This document shows positions 34,148-43,197 of a stretch of DNA of 44,653 bases, in pieces. A model generated the notes under the pieces. That model was not told where the DNA came from, ran no database searches, and saw only the letters and a list, made by a program, of their open reading frames with translations. Origin of the DNA: Lachnospiraceae bacterium (GTDB lineage: Bacteria; Bacillota; Clostridia; Lachnospirales; Lachnospiraceae); the NCBI GenBank assembly GCA_022510605.1, contig JAFLTB010000013.1:1-44653 (forward strand). The letters are read 5' to 3'. The first letter of the stretch is position 1. Every line of letters starts with the position of its first letter. A program made the translations under genes and the position numbers.

Positions 34148-35686
34148 ATGGCAATATCCACTTATGCAGCCATTGATATCGGTTCTGGCGAATTATCCAT
34201 GAAGCTTTACGAGGTTTCCAAACAGCGTGGCATCTGTGAACTCACCCATGTCCGCCACAAGTTCTCTCTGGGAGCGGAAATCTATGCAAAGGGTTTTATT
34301 TCTTACCAGACCATAGGCGAAATCTGTAATACCCTGAATGATTTCAAACGGATTATAAACGAATACCAGACTGCTTCCTGGCAGATTTATGCTACCAGTA
34401 TTCTGCGGGAAGCCCGCAACCTTCTTGTCATCATTGACCAGATAAAAGTTCAGACAGGGTTTAATGTTCGCGTCCTAAGCAACAGTGAGTCCCGTTTTCT
34501 CTACTACAAGGCGCTGGCCTTGAAAAAGGGGAACTTTGAATCCCTGATTGAAGACGGCACCCTGATTGTGGATATTGATGCCGGCAGCGTCCAGCTTTCC
34601 ATTTTTGACCAGGGAAAATTATGTGTGACTCAGAATCTCCTTTTGGGCTCCACCCGCATCCGGGAGCTTTTACAGGCCATGCAGGATGAAGCCTATGACT
34701 TTCATGCCCTGATTGATGAATATATTGAGAAAGACCTTTTGACATTCAAAAAATTATATTTAGATTCAACAAAAATAAGACACGTGATTGCCATTGGTGA
34801 GATGATTCCCGATATTTACTATTACATGAAGAGCAATCGCCAGAAAAATGGCAAGGGGGATTTTGACGGAATCCTGACCCGAAAGGCTATGTCCAAAAAC
34901 AAGCTTCTCAAAGTGTTTGCCGGCGCCAGCACCCGGCTGGCGATTCCTACCATACTCATCTGCCGGAAAATCTCCCAGTTGACAGACTGTGATGAAATTC
35001 TTCTTTCCGCCGTCGACCTCTGCGACGGTATGGCAGTCGAATATGCGGAAAAGAAAGTAAAACTCAGACTGGCACACAACTTTACCGAGGACATTTTATC
35101 CACCTCGGAAAATATAGCCCGTAAATATATGGTAGATATGAAGCATGTGGAAAACGTCCAGACACTGGCCCTGCAGATTTTTGACCGGATTCGGAAGCTC
35201 CATGGCCTGGGCAAGCGGGAGCGCCTGCTTTTGCAGATTGCCGTGATTCTCCACAGCTGCGGTGCTTACATCAACGAGATACAGTCCAGGGAATGCTCCT
35301 ATCGTATCATCATGTCCACGGAAATCATTGGCATTTCCCATAAGGAACGTACCATCGTGGCTAACATGGTGCGTTACAACAGTTCCTCCTTTCCCTCGTA
35401 TGAAGAGCTGGATGAGGATTTTACCAAAGAAGAATATATTACTATCGTAAAATTAAATGCAATTTTGAAAACAGCCAACGTACTGGATAAGAGCAACCGG
35501 CAGAAAATTAAAAATGTGGGCGTAACTTTGGAAGACGGAATCCTTACTATCACCGCCGACACCATGGCGGATATTACATTGGAAAAAGGGCTATTTCACC
35601 AGAAAGCCGACGTATTCCAGGAGGTCTTTGGTATCCGCCCTACGCTGAAACAAAGACGAAGCGGCGGCTCTTCGGGAAGGAGGTAA
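34148..35686 (+). CDS. Ppx/GppA-family exopolyphosphatase-like protein
   Basis: A 512-residue protein of the Ppx/GppA family, related to the actin/HSP70 fold. The first phosphate loop is AAIDIGSGELSMKLYEV. The second loop reads IVDIDAGSVQLSIF, where the family usually has a glycine-rich DIGGGS, so it is altered. The C-terminal half (about 310-510) is an HD-like helical domain (LLLQIAVILHSCGAYI, ISHKERTIVANMVRYN). The start ATG at 34148 is eight bases after GGAGG. It lies 2 bp before ppk1. It probably degrades polyphosphate or pppGpp, or regulates Ppk1; the changed loop leaves activity uncertain. Confidence 0.85.
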   Translation: MAISTYAAIDIGSGELSMKLYEVSKQRGICELTHVRHKFSLGAEIYAKGFISYQTIGEICNTLNDFKRIINEYQTASWQIYATSILREARNLLVIIDQIKVQTGFNVRVLSNSESRFLYYKALALKKGNFESLIEDGTLIVDIDAGSVQLSIFDQGKLCVTQNLLLGSTRIRELLQAMQDEAYDFHALIDEYIEKDLLTFKKLYLDSTKIRHVIAIGEMIPDIYYYMKSNRQKNGKGDFDGILTRKAMSKNKLLKVFAGASTRLAIPTILICRKISQLTDCDEILLSAVDLCDGMAVEYAEKKVKLRLAHNFTEDILSTSENIARKYMVDMKHVENVQTLALQIFDRIRKLHGLGKRERLLLQIAVILHSCGAYINEIQSRECSYRIIMSTEIIGISHKERTIVANMVRYNSSSFPSYEELDEDFTKEEYITIVKLNAILKTANVLDKSNRQKIKNVGVTLEDGILTITADTMADITLEKGLFHQKADVFQEVFGIRPTLKQRRSGGSSGRR

Positions 35687-35688
35687 AC

Positions 35689-37749
35689 ATGAATAAATCA
35701 GAAAAATTTAAAAACCGGGAATTGAGCTGGCTGGACTTTAACTACCGGGTTCTGTCCGAGGCCAAGGACAAACAGATACCCCTGATGGAGAGACTGAAAT
35801 TTTTGAGTATTACCGCCTCCAATCTGGATGAATTTTTTATGGTCCGGGTCGCCTCCCTGAAGGATCAGGTCAATGTCGGCTACACCAAAAAAGACATGGC
35901 CGGCATGACACCAGCGGAGCAGATTGACGAAATTATGAAGATGACCCATTCTTTTGTGGCTGCCCAGTATTCCACTTACAACCGCTCTTTTCTTCCCTCT
36001 CTGAAAAAGGCAGGGCTGAAAATAGTGACGGAATACGAAAAACTGACACCGGAGCAGGCCGACTATGTGGACACCTATTTTCAACAGGAGGTGTTCCCGG
36101 TACTGACTCCCATGGCGGTGGATTCCTCCAGACCCTTTCCACTGATTCGCAATAAGTCCCTGAACATCGGGGCTCTGTTGATGGATAAGAAAAAGAAGGA
36201 CACGCTGGATTTTGCCACCGTTCAGGTGCCTTCCGTCCTGCCCCGGGTCGTACCTATTCCCGCCGACGAGGACAACTGCACCACCATTCTTTTGCTGGAG
36301 CAGATAATAGAAAAAAATCTGCAGAAATTGTTTATGAACTATAAGGTACTGTGCGCCACCCCGTTTCGGGTCATGCGCAATGCGGATTTAACCATTGATG
36401 AGGATGAGGCCGCCGACCTCCTCATTGAAATTGAAAAACAGCTGAAAAAGCGCCAATGGGGCGAAGCCATCCGTTTGGAGGTGGAAGAGGGCATCGACAA
36501 GCGGCTTTTGAAAATCCTGCGCCGGGAGCTGAGCATCGGGGAGGCGGCTATTTTCAAAACCAACGGCCCTCTGGACCTCACTTTCCTAATGAAGGTATAT
36601 AGCATAGAAGGCTTTGAGAAGTTGAAGGAAGCGCCATTTACTCCACAACCGCCCAAATATCTGGATCCTGACCGGGGATTATTTGAGCAGATACGGGAGC
36701 ATGACATCCTGCTTCACCACCCGTATGAATCCTTTGACCCGGTGGTGAACTTTGTACGGCTGGCTGCTAAAGACCCGGATGTACTGGCCATCAAGCAGAC
36801 TCTGTACCGGGTCAGCCGCCACTCCCCAATCATCGCCTCCCTGGCAGAAGCCGCAGAAAACGGCAAACAGGTGTCGGTGCTGGTGGAATTAAAGGCCCGG
36901 TTTGACGAAGAAAACAATATCGTCTGGGCCCGCATGCTGGAAAAAGCCGGCTGTCATGTTATTTATGGGCTGGTGGGCTTAAAGACCCACAGCAAAATCA
37001 CTCTGGTGGTGCGCCGGGAAGAGGACGGTATCCGCCGTTATGTCCATCTGGGCACCGGCAACTATAACGACTCCACCGCCAGACTTTACACGGACATGGG
37101 CATTTTCACCTGCCGGCAGCCCTATGGCGAGGACGCCACGGCCGTCTTTAATATGCTGTCCGGCTATTCGGAGCCACTGGTCTGGAACAAACTTTCTCTG
37201 GCTCCTGCCTGGCTGCGGGATAAATTCCTCTTTCTCATTGCCAGGGAGCAGGAAAACGCTGCCAGAGGCCGGCCGGCCAAAATCATAGCCAAGATGAACT
37301 CTCTCTGCGACCCCGGCATCATTGAATCCCTTTATGCGGCCTCTGAAGCCGGCGTGGAAATCCAGTTAATTGTCCGGGGCATCTGCTGCCTGCGGGCCGG
37401 AGTGCCGGGACTCAGCGAAAATATCCATGTGCGCTCCATTGTAGGCACCTTTCTGGAGCACTCCCGCATTTACTATTTTGAAAACAGCGGGGAACCGGAA
37501 ATCTATATGGGAAGCGCCGACTGGATGCCCCGCAATCTGGATAAGCGGGTGGAAATCCTGTTCCCAGTGGAAGCACCAGAGCTGCAGGAGGAAATCAAAA
37601 AGGTTCTGGCGATTCAACTGGCAGATACAAAAAAAGCCCACCTTCTCACGCCGGAGGGCACCTATGAGAAGGTAGACCAGAGAGGAAAAACACCGCTGAA
37701 TTCCCAGATGTATTTCTGTAAGCATGCAAAAGAATCGGCGGATAAATAA
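35689..37749 (+). CDS. ppk1: Polyphosphate kinase 1
   Basis: A 686-residue enzyme that makes inorganic polyphosphate from ATP. Landmarks are NRELSWLDFNYRVL at the start, FLSITASNLDEFFMVRVA, ALKQTLYRVS-like IKQTLYRVS, the histidine in YVHLGTGNYND, and the second histidine in FLEHSRIYYFEN. These are the histidines of the type needed for phosphoenzyme formation in E. coli PPK. Length is normal. GGAGG overlaps the end of the ppx-like gene and the start codon is 2 bp after its stop, so the two are coupled. A weak hairpin containing its stop codon follows. Confidence 0.95.
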   Translation: MNKSEKFKNRELSWLDFNYRVLSEAKDKQIPLMERLKFLSITASNLDEFFMVRVASLKDQVNVGYTKKDMAGMTPAEQIDEIMKMTHSFVAAQYSTYNRSFLPSLKKAGLKIVTEYEKLTPEQADYVDTYFQQEVFPVLTPMAVDSSRPFPLIRNKSLNIGALLMDKKKKDTLDFATVQVPSVLPRVVPIPADEDNCTTILLLEQIIEKNLQKLFMNYKVLCATPFRVMRNADLTIDEDEAADLLIEIEKQLKKRQWGEAIRLEVEEGIDKRLLKILRRELSIGEAAIFKTNGPLDLTFLMKVYSIEGFEKLKEAPFTPQPPKYLDPDRGLFEQIREHDILLHHPYESFDPVVNFVRLAAKDPDVLAIKQTLYRVSRHSPIIASLAEAAENGKQVSVLVELKARFDEENNIVWARMLEKAGCHVIYGLVGLKTHSKITLVVRREEDGIRRYVHLGTGNYNDSTARLYTDMGIFTCRQPYGEDATAVFNMLSGYSEPLVWNKLSLAPAWLRDKFLFLIAREQENAARGRPAKIIAKMNSLCDPGIIESLYAASEAGVEIQLIVRGICCLRAGVPGLSENIHVRSIVGTFLEHSRIYYFENSGEPEIYMGSADWMPRNLDKRVEILFPVEAPELQEEIKKVLAIQLADTKKAHLLTPEGTYEKVDQRGKTPLNSQMYFCKHAKESADK

Positions 37750-37764
37750 CCTTTTTCGGTTATT
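37745..37764. terminator. Short bidirectional hairpin between ppk1 and the RNase H gene
   Basis: AATAACC (37745-37751) and GGTTATT (37758-37764) form a 7-bp stem around TTTTTC. It contains the stop codons of both convergent genes. No long T-run follows on either strand, so termination strength is doubtful. Confidence 0.4.
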
Positions 37765-38368
37765 CTTCAGCCGGTTCACCGAATACTGCCTGCTTTGCCA
37801 GAGCATCTGCCAAATCGTTGCCAGCGTCACCGGAGTGGCCCTGCACCTTTTGAAACTGAATATCCAATGTATTCTGGAGGGAATCATAATAGGCCTTATA
37901 GTCTCTGGTTCCCTCTTTATTTGTCTTCCACTCTCCCAGACACCAGGCGGCAATCCCCTGATAGTCATACCATATGGTCAGTTTCTTCGCTCCCCGCTTC
38001 ACCGCCTCCTCCATGGCAAGCCGGGCGCCCAGAATTTCCCCTGCTACATTGCGCATGGAGGCCAGCCCGGTGTCGGTTCCCTTCCGGCTGATGTGAGTCT
38101 CCTCTCCCTGATAGTAAAATACTATCCCACAGCCATACTCACCGGTTTCCACATTATAGCTTCCGTCCACATAGGCCACTGCCGTCTCCCCTGCTTTTGC
38201 GGCATCATCCGTCTCCCCCATCAGAAAGGCCTCTGCCTGTTCCTTTGTGGGAAACCCCTGAAACGCTGCACCAGAAAATCCCTCTACCTGCTCCCTGCAT
38301 TCCTCCCAGGTCAGAAATATTCCGGTTTTTCGTCCCGCTTTCACGGCATAAAATTTTTTCTTTGCCAT
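37760..38368 (-). CDS. rnhA: RNase H with N-terminal viroplasmin-like domain
   Basis: A 202-residue protein. Residues 3-50 form the caulimovirus viroplasmin/RNase H1 hybrid-binding domain (KFYAVKAGRKTGIFLTWEEC, FPTKEQAEAFL). Residues 62-195 are an RNase H fold with the catalytic set D68 (AYVDGS), E111 (NVAGEI), D135 (IWYDYQG), H178 (VQGHSG) and D185 (GNDLAD). It should cleave RNA in RNA-DNA hybrids. It lies 12 bp after the pseudouridine synthase gene and converges with ppk1. Confidence 0.92.
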   Translation of the reverse strand: MAKKKFYAVKAGRKTGIFLTWEECREQVEGFSGAAFQGFPTKEQAEAFLMGETDDAAKAGETAVAYVDGSYNVETGEYGCGIVFYYQGEETHISRKGTDTGLASMRNVAGEILGARLAMEEAVKRGAKKLTIWYDYQGIAAWCLGEWKTNKEGTRDYKAYYDSLQNTLDIQFQKVQGHSGDAGNDLADALAKQAVFGEPAEE

Positions 38369-38380
38369 GTTGTCCCTCCT

Positions 38381-39097
38381 TCAGCACCCCCTGGCTGCTT
38401 CTCTTAATCCCTCTATTTCCTCTTCCGTCAGCCGGCGGTATTCGCCAGCCGAAAGTGTCTCATCCAGCATAAGCCCCGCCATGGCAATGCGCCGCAGATA
38501 TGTCACATGTCCCCCCGCTTTTGCCACCATCCGCTTCACCTGATGGTACTTTCCCTCCGCCAGACTAATCCGGGCCTGTCCTTCTCCCTGCCGCACCAGT
38601 CTGGCCGGTTTCGTCCGGTGCTTCTCCCCAATATCCATTCCTTCCGTAAAAAGTTCCTCTGCTTCCGGGATGAGTTCTCCTATGTAGTTCACCTCATAGG
38701 TCTTTTCCACATGGTATTTGGGGGACAAGAGACGATGGGCCAGTTCCCCGTCATCGGTAACAAGCAAAAGCCCCTCTGCATCCTTGTCCAGCCGCCCTAC
38801 AGGAAACAGCGCTCTGCGGGAAGGAGGCAGCAAATCCAGTACCGTGCACTCTCTCGCATCCTTTGTGGCTGACACCACGCCCGCCGGTTTATTCAGCATA
38901 TAATATATATATTGCTCTGCCTGTAATACCACTCCGTCCAGACAGACCTCCGCCTGCTCTCCCGCTTTCACTTCCTCACGGAATACGGGCTCTCCCTCCA
39001 TGGTCACCCGCCCCTGTCGGATGGCTGTCCTTGCTTCCTTCCGGCTCAGCCCGGCACAGGAAGCCACATATTTATCCAGACGCATTGCATGCACCAT
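38381..39097 (-). CDS. RsuA/RluB-family 16S-type pseudouridine synthase
   Basis: A 238-residue protein. An S4 RNA-binding domain (RLDKYVASCAGLSRKEARTA) is followed by the catalytic domain with GRLDKDAEGLLLVTDDG, containing the catalytic aspartate, and YHQVKRMVAKAGGHV. It probably modifies one uridine in 16S rRNA. The ATG at 39097 follows AAAGG eight bases upstream; an alternative ATG four codons later (MRLDKYV) is also possible. It is followed after 12 bp by the RNase H gene and is divergent from the amidase gene. Confidence 0.92.
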   Translation of the reverse strand: MVHAMRLDKYVASCAGLSRKEARTAIRQGRVTMEGEPVFREEVKAGEQAEVCLDGVVLQAEQYIYYMLNKPAGVVSATKDARECTVLDLLPPSRRALFPVGRLDKDAEGLLLVTDDGELAHRLLSPKYHVEKTYEVNYIGELIPEAEELFTEGMDIGEKHRTKPARLVRQGEGQARISLAEGKYHQVKRMVAKAGGHVTYLRRIAMAGLMLDETLSAGEYRRLTEEEIEGLREAARGC

Positions 39098-39117
39098 TTT
39101 TCCCGCCTTTCATATGA

Positions 39118-39123
39118 TATACT
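39118..39123 (+). promoter_or_regulatory. Extended -10 promoter of the amidase gene
   Basis: TGATATACT gives an extended -10 box (TATACT at 39118-39123), about 25 bases before the amidase ATG. It sits in the 51-bp gap to the divergent pseudouridine synthase gene, so the two promoters must overlap or face each other closely. Confidence 0.45.
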
Positions 39124-39148
39124 AAATCCCAAAGGAAAAGAGAATTCT

Positions 39149-39721
39149 ATGCCAATCCGCATCTTTATTGACCAGGGGCACAATCCTTACGGCTACAACG
39201 CCGGAGCAGAGGGCTTCGGGCTCCGGGAACAGGATATCACCTATATGGTGGGGGCGTATCTCTCCGACATTCTTAATGCCGACCCACGCTTTGACGCCAC
39301 CACCTCACGGAAAAATCCTGAGGAAATTCTCGGTTACGACAATTCTTCCAGTCTCCGGGAACGGGTGGATATGGCCAATGTCTGGGGAGCCGATTATTTC
39401 CTCAGCATCCACGTCAACGCCAATGAAAACCCAGCTGTTAATGGTACCGAGGCCTATGTATACCGGGCCGATTCTCCTGCCTACTATCTGGGCGGTGATA
39501 TTGTGGAAGAAATCGTCCGCCGCCTGGGGACAAAAAACAACGGCGTCATTGTGCGCCCGTCCCTCTATGTATTACGGCGGACCCGTATGCCCGCCGTTCT
39601 CATTGAACTGGCTTATATCTCCAACTACGAGGATTCCCTCCTCTTAGCCAACGACCAGTACCAGTTCGCCTATGCTATTTATGTAGGTCTTTTGAACTAT
39701 CTGGGTTATCCACAACTTTAG
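39149..39721 (+). CDS. N-acetylmuramoyl-L-alanine amidase (Amidase_3), no signal peptide
   Basis: A 190-residue single Amidase_3 domain, a zinc enzyme that cuts the bond between N-acetylmuramic acid and L-alanine in peptidoglycan. The zinc ligands are visible: H11 in IDQGHNPYG, E27 in GLREQD, the histidine in LSIHVNAN, and the catalytic glutamate in VLIELAYISN. The ATG at 39149 follows AAAGGA at a somewhat long spacing. No signal peptide, membrane helix or wall-binding domain is present, so export by the usual route is not evident. Possible roles are spore or mother-cell lysis or recycling; this is inference. Confidence 0.88.
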   Translation: MPIRIFIDQGHNPYGYNAGAEGFGLREQDITYMVGAYLSDILNADPRFDATTSRKNPEEILGYDNSSSLRERVDMANVWGADYFLSIHVNANENPAVNGTEAYVYRADSPAYYLGGDIVEEIVRRLGTKNNGVIVRPSLYVLRRTRMPAVLIELAYISNYEDSLLLANDQYQFAYAIYVGLLNYLGYPQL

Positions 39722-39736
39722 CATATCAATGCCAAC

Positions 39737-40585
39737 CTATACCACGGCGGCGCCGGATATGAAAAAGTACAAAAGCACCACCACGCCAAGGGCAATCCGG
39801 TAATATCCAAAAACCTTAAAATCGTGTTTGCGGATATAGGACATCAGAAACTTAATGACAAACAGGGAAACGATAAAGGCCACCAACATTCCCGTTATCA
39901 GGGCCACATACCCCATGGCACCAAAGTTCAGTCCATTTTTCACAATTTTCAAAAGACTGGCGCCAAACATAACCGGAATTGCCAGATAAAAGGTATATTC
40001 TGCTGCTGCGCCCCTTGCAACACCAATGAGCAGCGCACCAATGATGGTTGCACCGGAACGGGATGTTCCCGGAACAATCGCCGCCAAAAGTTGAAAAATA
40101 CCAATGATAATCGCTGTATTATAGCCAATCTCTGCCACGTTTGTAATCACCGGTCTTCTGCCCTTGTTCCAGTTTTCTATGACAATAAACAAAATTCCGT
40201 ATATAATCAGAGCTCCTGCCACTACAATCGCGTTATAAAACATCTCCTCAATAATGGAATCAAACAAAACCCCTACAATAGCTGCCGGCAGACAGGATAC
40301 CAGAATTTTAAACCACAGCTGCATAATCTCCATATTCACAAATGGTTTTCCATTCCGTTTATATTTGAAATTAAAAGGCCATATTTTTTTCCAGAACAAC
40401 AGTACCACCGCCAGAATCGCTCCCAGCTGCACTACCACAAGAAACATCTCCTGAAAATCAGCGTCGGAAAACGCCAGAAACTGGTTTATCAGAATCATAT
40501 GACCGGTACTGCTGATGGGAAGCCACTCGGTAATTCCCTCAACAATTCCTAACAGCGCTGCAATCAAAACATCAAACGGTTCCAT
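39737..40585 (-). CDS. uppP: Undecaprenyl-diphosphatase (BacA/UppP)
   Basis: A 282-residue integral membrane protein that dephosphorylates undecaprenyl diphosphate to recycle the cell-wall lipid carrier. Family motifs are intact: EGITEWLPISSTGHM near the N-terminus and PGTSRSGATI in the second half, with about eight hydrophobic helices. The start MEPFDVLIAAL follows AAGGA; a TTG six codons upstream overlaps the ribosome site. It also confers bacitracin tolerance in other bacteria. It converges with the amidase gene (15 bp between stops) and is divergent from the phospholipid operon. Confidence 0.94.
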   Translation of the reverse strand: MEPFDVLIAALLGIVEGITEWLPISSTGHMILINQFLAFSDADFQEMFLVVVQLGAILAVVLLFWKKIWPFNFKYKRNGKPFVNMEIMQLWFKILVSCLPAAIVGVLFDSIIEEMFYNAIVVAGALIIYGILFIVIENWNKGRRPVITNVAEIGYNTAIIIGIFQLLAAIVPGTSRSGATIIGALLIGVARGAAAEYTFYLAIPVMFGASLLKIVKNGLNFGAMGYVALITGMLVAFIVSLFVIKFLMSYIRKHDFKVFGYYRIALGVVVLLYFFISGAAVV

Positions 40586-40669
40586 TTTATCCTTACCCTC
40601 CAAATTCTAAATCTCTCGCTTTCAACCATAGCCATTTTATCATAAAGACTATATCAAAACAATCATAAG

Positions 40670-40698
40670 TTGCAAATTCGTCAAAAATATTGTAAACT
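40670..40698 (+). promoter_or_regulatory. Candidate promoter of the phospholipid operon
   Basis: TTGCAA (40670-40675), a 17-bp spacer and TAAACT (40693-40698). The start would be near 40705, which places the 10-bp inverted repeat directly at the 5' end of the RNA. Confidence 0.55.
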
Positions 40699-40706
40699 AT
40701 TATCGT

Positions 40707-40757
40707 ATGCCTGTCATCCATTCTGTCGGTATTGCCAGACAGCCCGCTGACAGGCAT
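40707..40757 (+). promoter_or_regulatory. Two-tier hairpin in the phospholipid operon leader
   Basis: ATGCCTGTCA (40707-40716) pairs perfectly with TGACAGGCAT (40748-40757). Inside it CTGTCGG (40723-40729) pairs with CC-A-GACAG (40735-40742). The hairpin ends 34 bases before the first start codon. No T-run follows, so it is not a plain terminator. It could be a protein-binding operator, a stabilising 5' hairpin or part of a regulatory RNA. Confidence 0.6.
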
Positions 40758-40791
40758 TCAGACAGGTATAAAGCACAAAAGGATGGACACT

Positions 40792-41511
40792 ATGTATAAC
40801 TGGTTAAAAAAATACATTGACCCGGTTGTTCCACTTTACAGCATCCTTCCCCTGACCGCCTGCTTTGCCCTGAACATGATTGTATACAGCGGCACTATGA
40901 TTTTATGCGCGGACTGGAAACACTATGATTTGACAACCTCCCTTGACCGTATGGTCCCTCTGGCTCCCCAGTGGATGTATGTCTATTTTGGATGCTACCT
41001 TTTCTGGATTGCCAACTACATTCTGGTAGGCCGCATCCATCGGGACAACAGGGAGAAATTTTACCGCTTTGTTGCCACGGATATGATGTCAAGACTGGTA
41101 TGTGCCATATTTTTCATTAGCATGCCCACCACCAATATCCGCCCGGCTGTGACGGGGGAAGGTTTTAGTAATATGATGCTGGCCTTTTTATACAATATTG
41201 ACCAGCCCACGAATCTGTTTCCTTCCATTCACTGCCTGGTAAGCTGGCTGTGTTATGTGGGAATCCGGGGAGAAAAAAAAGTCTCCCCATGGTACAGGGC
41301 CTTTTCCTGTATTTTTGCCCTGGCCGTAGCTGCCTCCACGCAGTTTACCAAACAGCATTATATTGCAGACGCTATTGCCGGTATTTTTCTGGCAGAATTC
41401 CTATTCTGGCTGAATAAAAAAATTTGCGCCTATACTTTATTACAACGCGCTTTTACCTGGCTGAACGATAAACTATACTTATGGCTAAAAGGAGAATCCT
41501 GTGAACAGTAA
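40792..41511 (+). CDS. PAP2-superfamily membrane phosphatase
   Basis: A 239-residue membrane protein with about six hydrophobic segments. The PAP2 motifs are recognisable: a C1-like region ending NIRPAV, C2 as FPSIHCLVSW (PSxH), and C3 as FTKQHYIADAIAG with histidine and aspartate in place. It likely removes phosphate from phosphatidic acid, phosphatidylglycerol phosphate or a polyprenyl phosphate at the membrane. AAAGGA is eight bases before the ATG at 40792; an earlier ATG at 40783 abuts that site. It is the first gene of the operon and overlaps the next by 11 bp. Confidence 0.85.
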   Translation: MYNWLKKYIDPVVPLYSILPLTACFALNMIVYSGTMILCADWKHYDLTTSLDRMVPLAPQWMYVYFGCYLFWIANYILVGRIHRDNREKFYRFVATDMMSRLVCAIFFISMPTTNIRPAVTGEGFSNMMLAFLYNIDQPTNLFPSIHCLVSWLCYVGIRGEKKVSPWYRAFSCIFALAVAASTQFTKQHYIADAIAGIFLAEFLFWLNKKICAYTLLQRAFTWLNDKLYLWLKGESCEQ

Positions 41512-42562
41512 AGTTAGAAAAAATATTCTCAACGCCCTGTTCCTTATAGCCCTGCTTGGAATTACCATCTGGGTAATTTTCAAAGATCAGGATTTGGGAG
41601 TTATTTGGAAAACCCTGACCGGAATTGCACCAGTTTTTCTCTTATCCGGCCTGGTTCTGGTTGTACTGTACGTATGCAGCGAATCCGTGATTATTAAGTA
41701 TCTGCTCCACACCGTACAGATTAAGGCACCTTTATTCAACTGCATCCGCTATTCCTTTGTAGGATTTTTCTACAGTTGTATCACGCCCTCCGCCACTGGC
41801 GGACAGCCGATGCAGATATATTACATGAAAAAACAGAACATTGATATTCCCACCGCCACTATCATATTGATGTTAGTGACCATTGAATACAAATTTGTTC
41901 TGGTTTTTGTCGGTCTGGCTTTGGTTTTATTTGGGCAGGGACTGGTTCAGACACTGACCGCAGAAGTGCAGTTTTTCCTCTATCTGGGTATTGCACTGAA
42001 TGTTTTCTGCGTCGCTTTCATGAGTCTTCTGGTCTTTTTGCCAGGTACGGCCAAGTTCCTGATTCTGAAGGGATTTGACCTGTTAAAAAAGATTCATCTT
42101 ATGAAAGAAAAAAACCACCGTACAGAACGGCTGGAAAATTCCATGGACATATACAGGAAGGCCTCTGTGTTTCTTAAGAATAACAAGCTGGCAATTTTTA
42201 ACACTACGCTGATTTCTTTTGTTCAGCGGTTTTTCCTGTTTTTTATTACCTATGTCGTGTACCGCAGTTTTGGACTTCATGCGGAGAGTGCCGTTACCAT
42301 CACCATTCTCCAGGCCGTAATCTCCATCTCTGTGGATATGCTTCCGCTTCCGGGCGGCATGGGCATCAGCGAGGGCTTGTATCTGCGGATTTTTGCTCCT
42401 ATCTTTGGGGGAATGACCGCTGCCACCGCCTCTCTGCTGGTAAGCCGTGGATTTAGTTACTATGTACTCATTATCATCAGTGGCATTATTGCCTTTATTA
42501 CACATCTCACTGTAAAAGATGATGAGACAAATCAGAAAGAAAAAGAAAGAGGTAAATCATGA
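41501..42562 (+). CDS. Flippase-like domain protein (MprF/UPF0104 type membrane protein)
   Basis: A 353-residue integral membrane protein matching the lysylphosphatidylglycerol synthase transmembrane/flippase-like family: about eight helices, CITPSATGGQPMQIYYM, and MLPLPGGMGISEGLYLR. The aminoacyltransferase domain of MprF is absent, so it is the translocase-like part only. The start is GTG at 41501, preceded by AAGGAG, and overlaps the PAP2 gene. It overlaps pssA by 4 bp at ATGA. A role in moving a phospholipid or lipid-linked sugar across the membrane is inferred from the family and neighbours. Confidence 0.85.
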   Translation: MNSKVRKNILNALFLIALLGITIWVIFKDQDLGVIWKTLTGIAPVFLLSGLVLVVLYVCSESVIIKYLLHTVQIKAPLFNCIRYSFVGFFYSCITPSATGGQPMQIYYMKKQNIDIPTATIILMLVTIEYKFVLVFVGLALVLFGQGLVQTLTAEVQFFLYLGIALNVFCVAFMSLLVFLPGTAKFLILKGFDLLKKIHLMKEKNHRTERLENSMDIYRKASVFLKNNKLAIFNTTLISFVQRFFLFFITYVVYRSFGLHAESAVTITILQAVISISVDMLPLPGGMGISEGLYLRIFAPIFGGMTAATASLLVSRGFSYYVLIIISGIIAFITHLTVKDDETNQKEKERGKS

Positions 42563-43182
42563 TAGGATTTTATAATTATTCTGTAATCGTAACATACCTG
42601 GGGGTTGCCCTGTCTGTAATTGGCATGGCGCTGGCATGCACCGGGCATTTTGAATATTCCATTCTCTGTCTGGCACTGGCCGGAGCCTGTGATACCTTTG
42701 ACGGAAAAATTGCCCGGGCCATGAAAAACCGCACCCGGGAAATGGAAATTTTCGGCGTACAGATTGACTCTCTCTGCGACATGGTCTGCTTTGGCGTAAC
42801 GCCGGCCGTCATAGCCTATCATATGGGATTACAGCGGGCCTGGGGCATAGCCATTGAGATTATCTTTGTTCTCTGTGGTGTTATTCGCCTGGCTTATTTC
42901 AATATGCTGGAGGAATTGAAACACATGGAACCGCCCAAGGATGAGAAGAAATACTACCGGGGACTTCCCATTACTACCATTACCATTGTTTTCCCTATTA
43001 TATATCTCTTTCACCCATGGGTACCACAGGAGACCTTTACCATTATTCTTGCGCTGATGCTTCTGATTGTAGCCTTTTTATACATACTGGATTTTCGGAT
43101 TAAAAAGCCAAGCAATGGCGCCATTATTGTAATGATGGTTTTTGTGGCCATCGTGATGCTGCGGGTGCTGAATATTTTCTAG
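42559..43182 (+). CDS. pssA: CDP-diacylglycerol--serine O-phosphatidyltransferase
   Basis: A 207-residue membrane enzyme of the CDP-alcohol phosphatidyltransferase family. The diagnostic motif D-x2-DG-x2-AR-...-G-x3-D-x3-D is present in CDTFDGKIARAM and FGVQIDSLCDMVCFG. The VCFGVTPA continuation and the following psd gene favour the serine enzyme over others in the family. It joins serine to CDP-diacylglycerol to give phosphatidylserine. The ATG overlaps the stop of the flippase-like gene, and psd follows after 15 bp. Confidence 0.9.
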   Translation: MIGFYNYSVIVTYLGVALSVIGMALACTGHFEYSILCLALAGACDTFDGKIARAMKNRTREMEIFGVQIDSLCDMVCFGVTPAVIAYHMGLQRAWGIAIEIIFVLCGVIRLAYFNMLEELKHMEPPKDEKKYYRGLPITTITIVFPIIYLFHPWVPQETFTIILALMLLIVAFLYILDFRIKKPSNGAIIVMMVFVAIVMLRVLNIF

Positions 43183-43197
43183 AAAGGTCAGGAATTC

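Noticed and set aside
40732-40791. Upstream start for the PAP2 protein at 40732
   Set aside because: That region forms the leader inverted repeat and has no ribosome site; AAAGGA is correctly placed only for the ATG at 40792.
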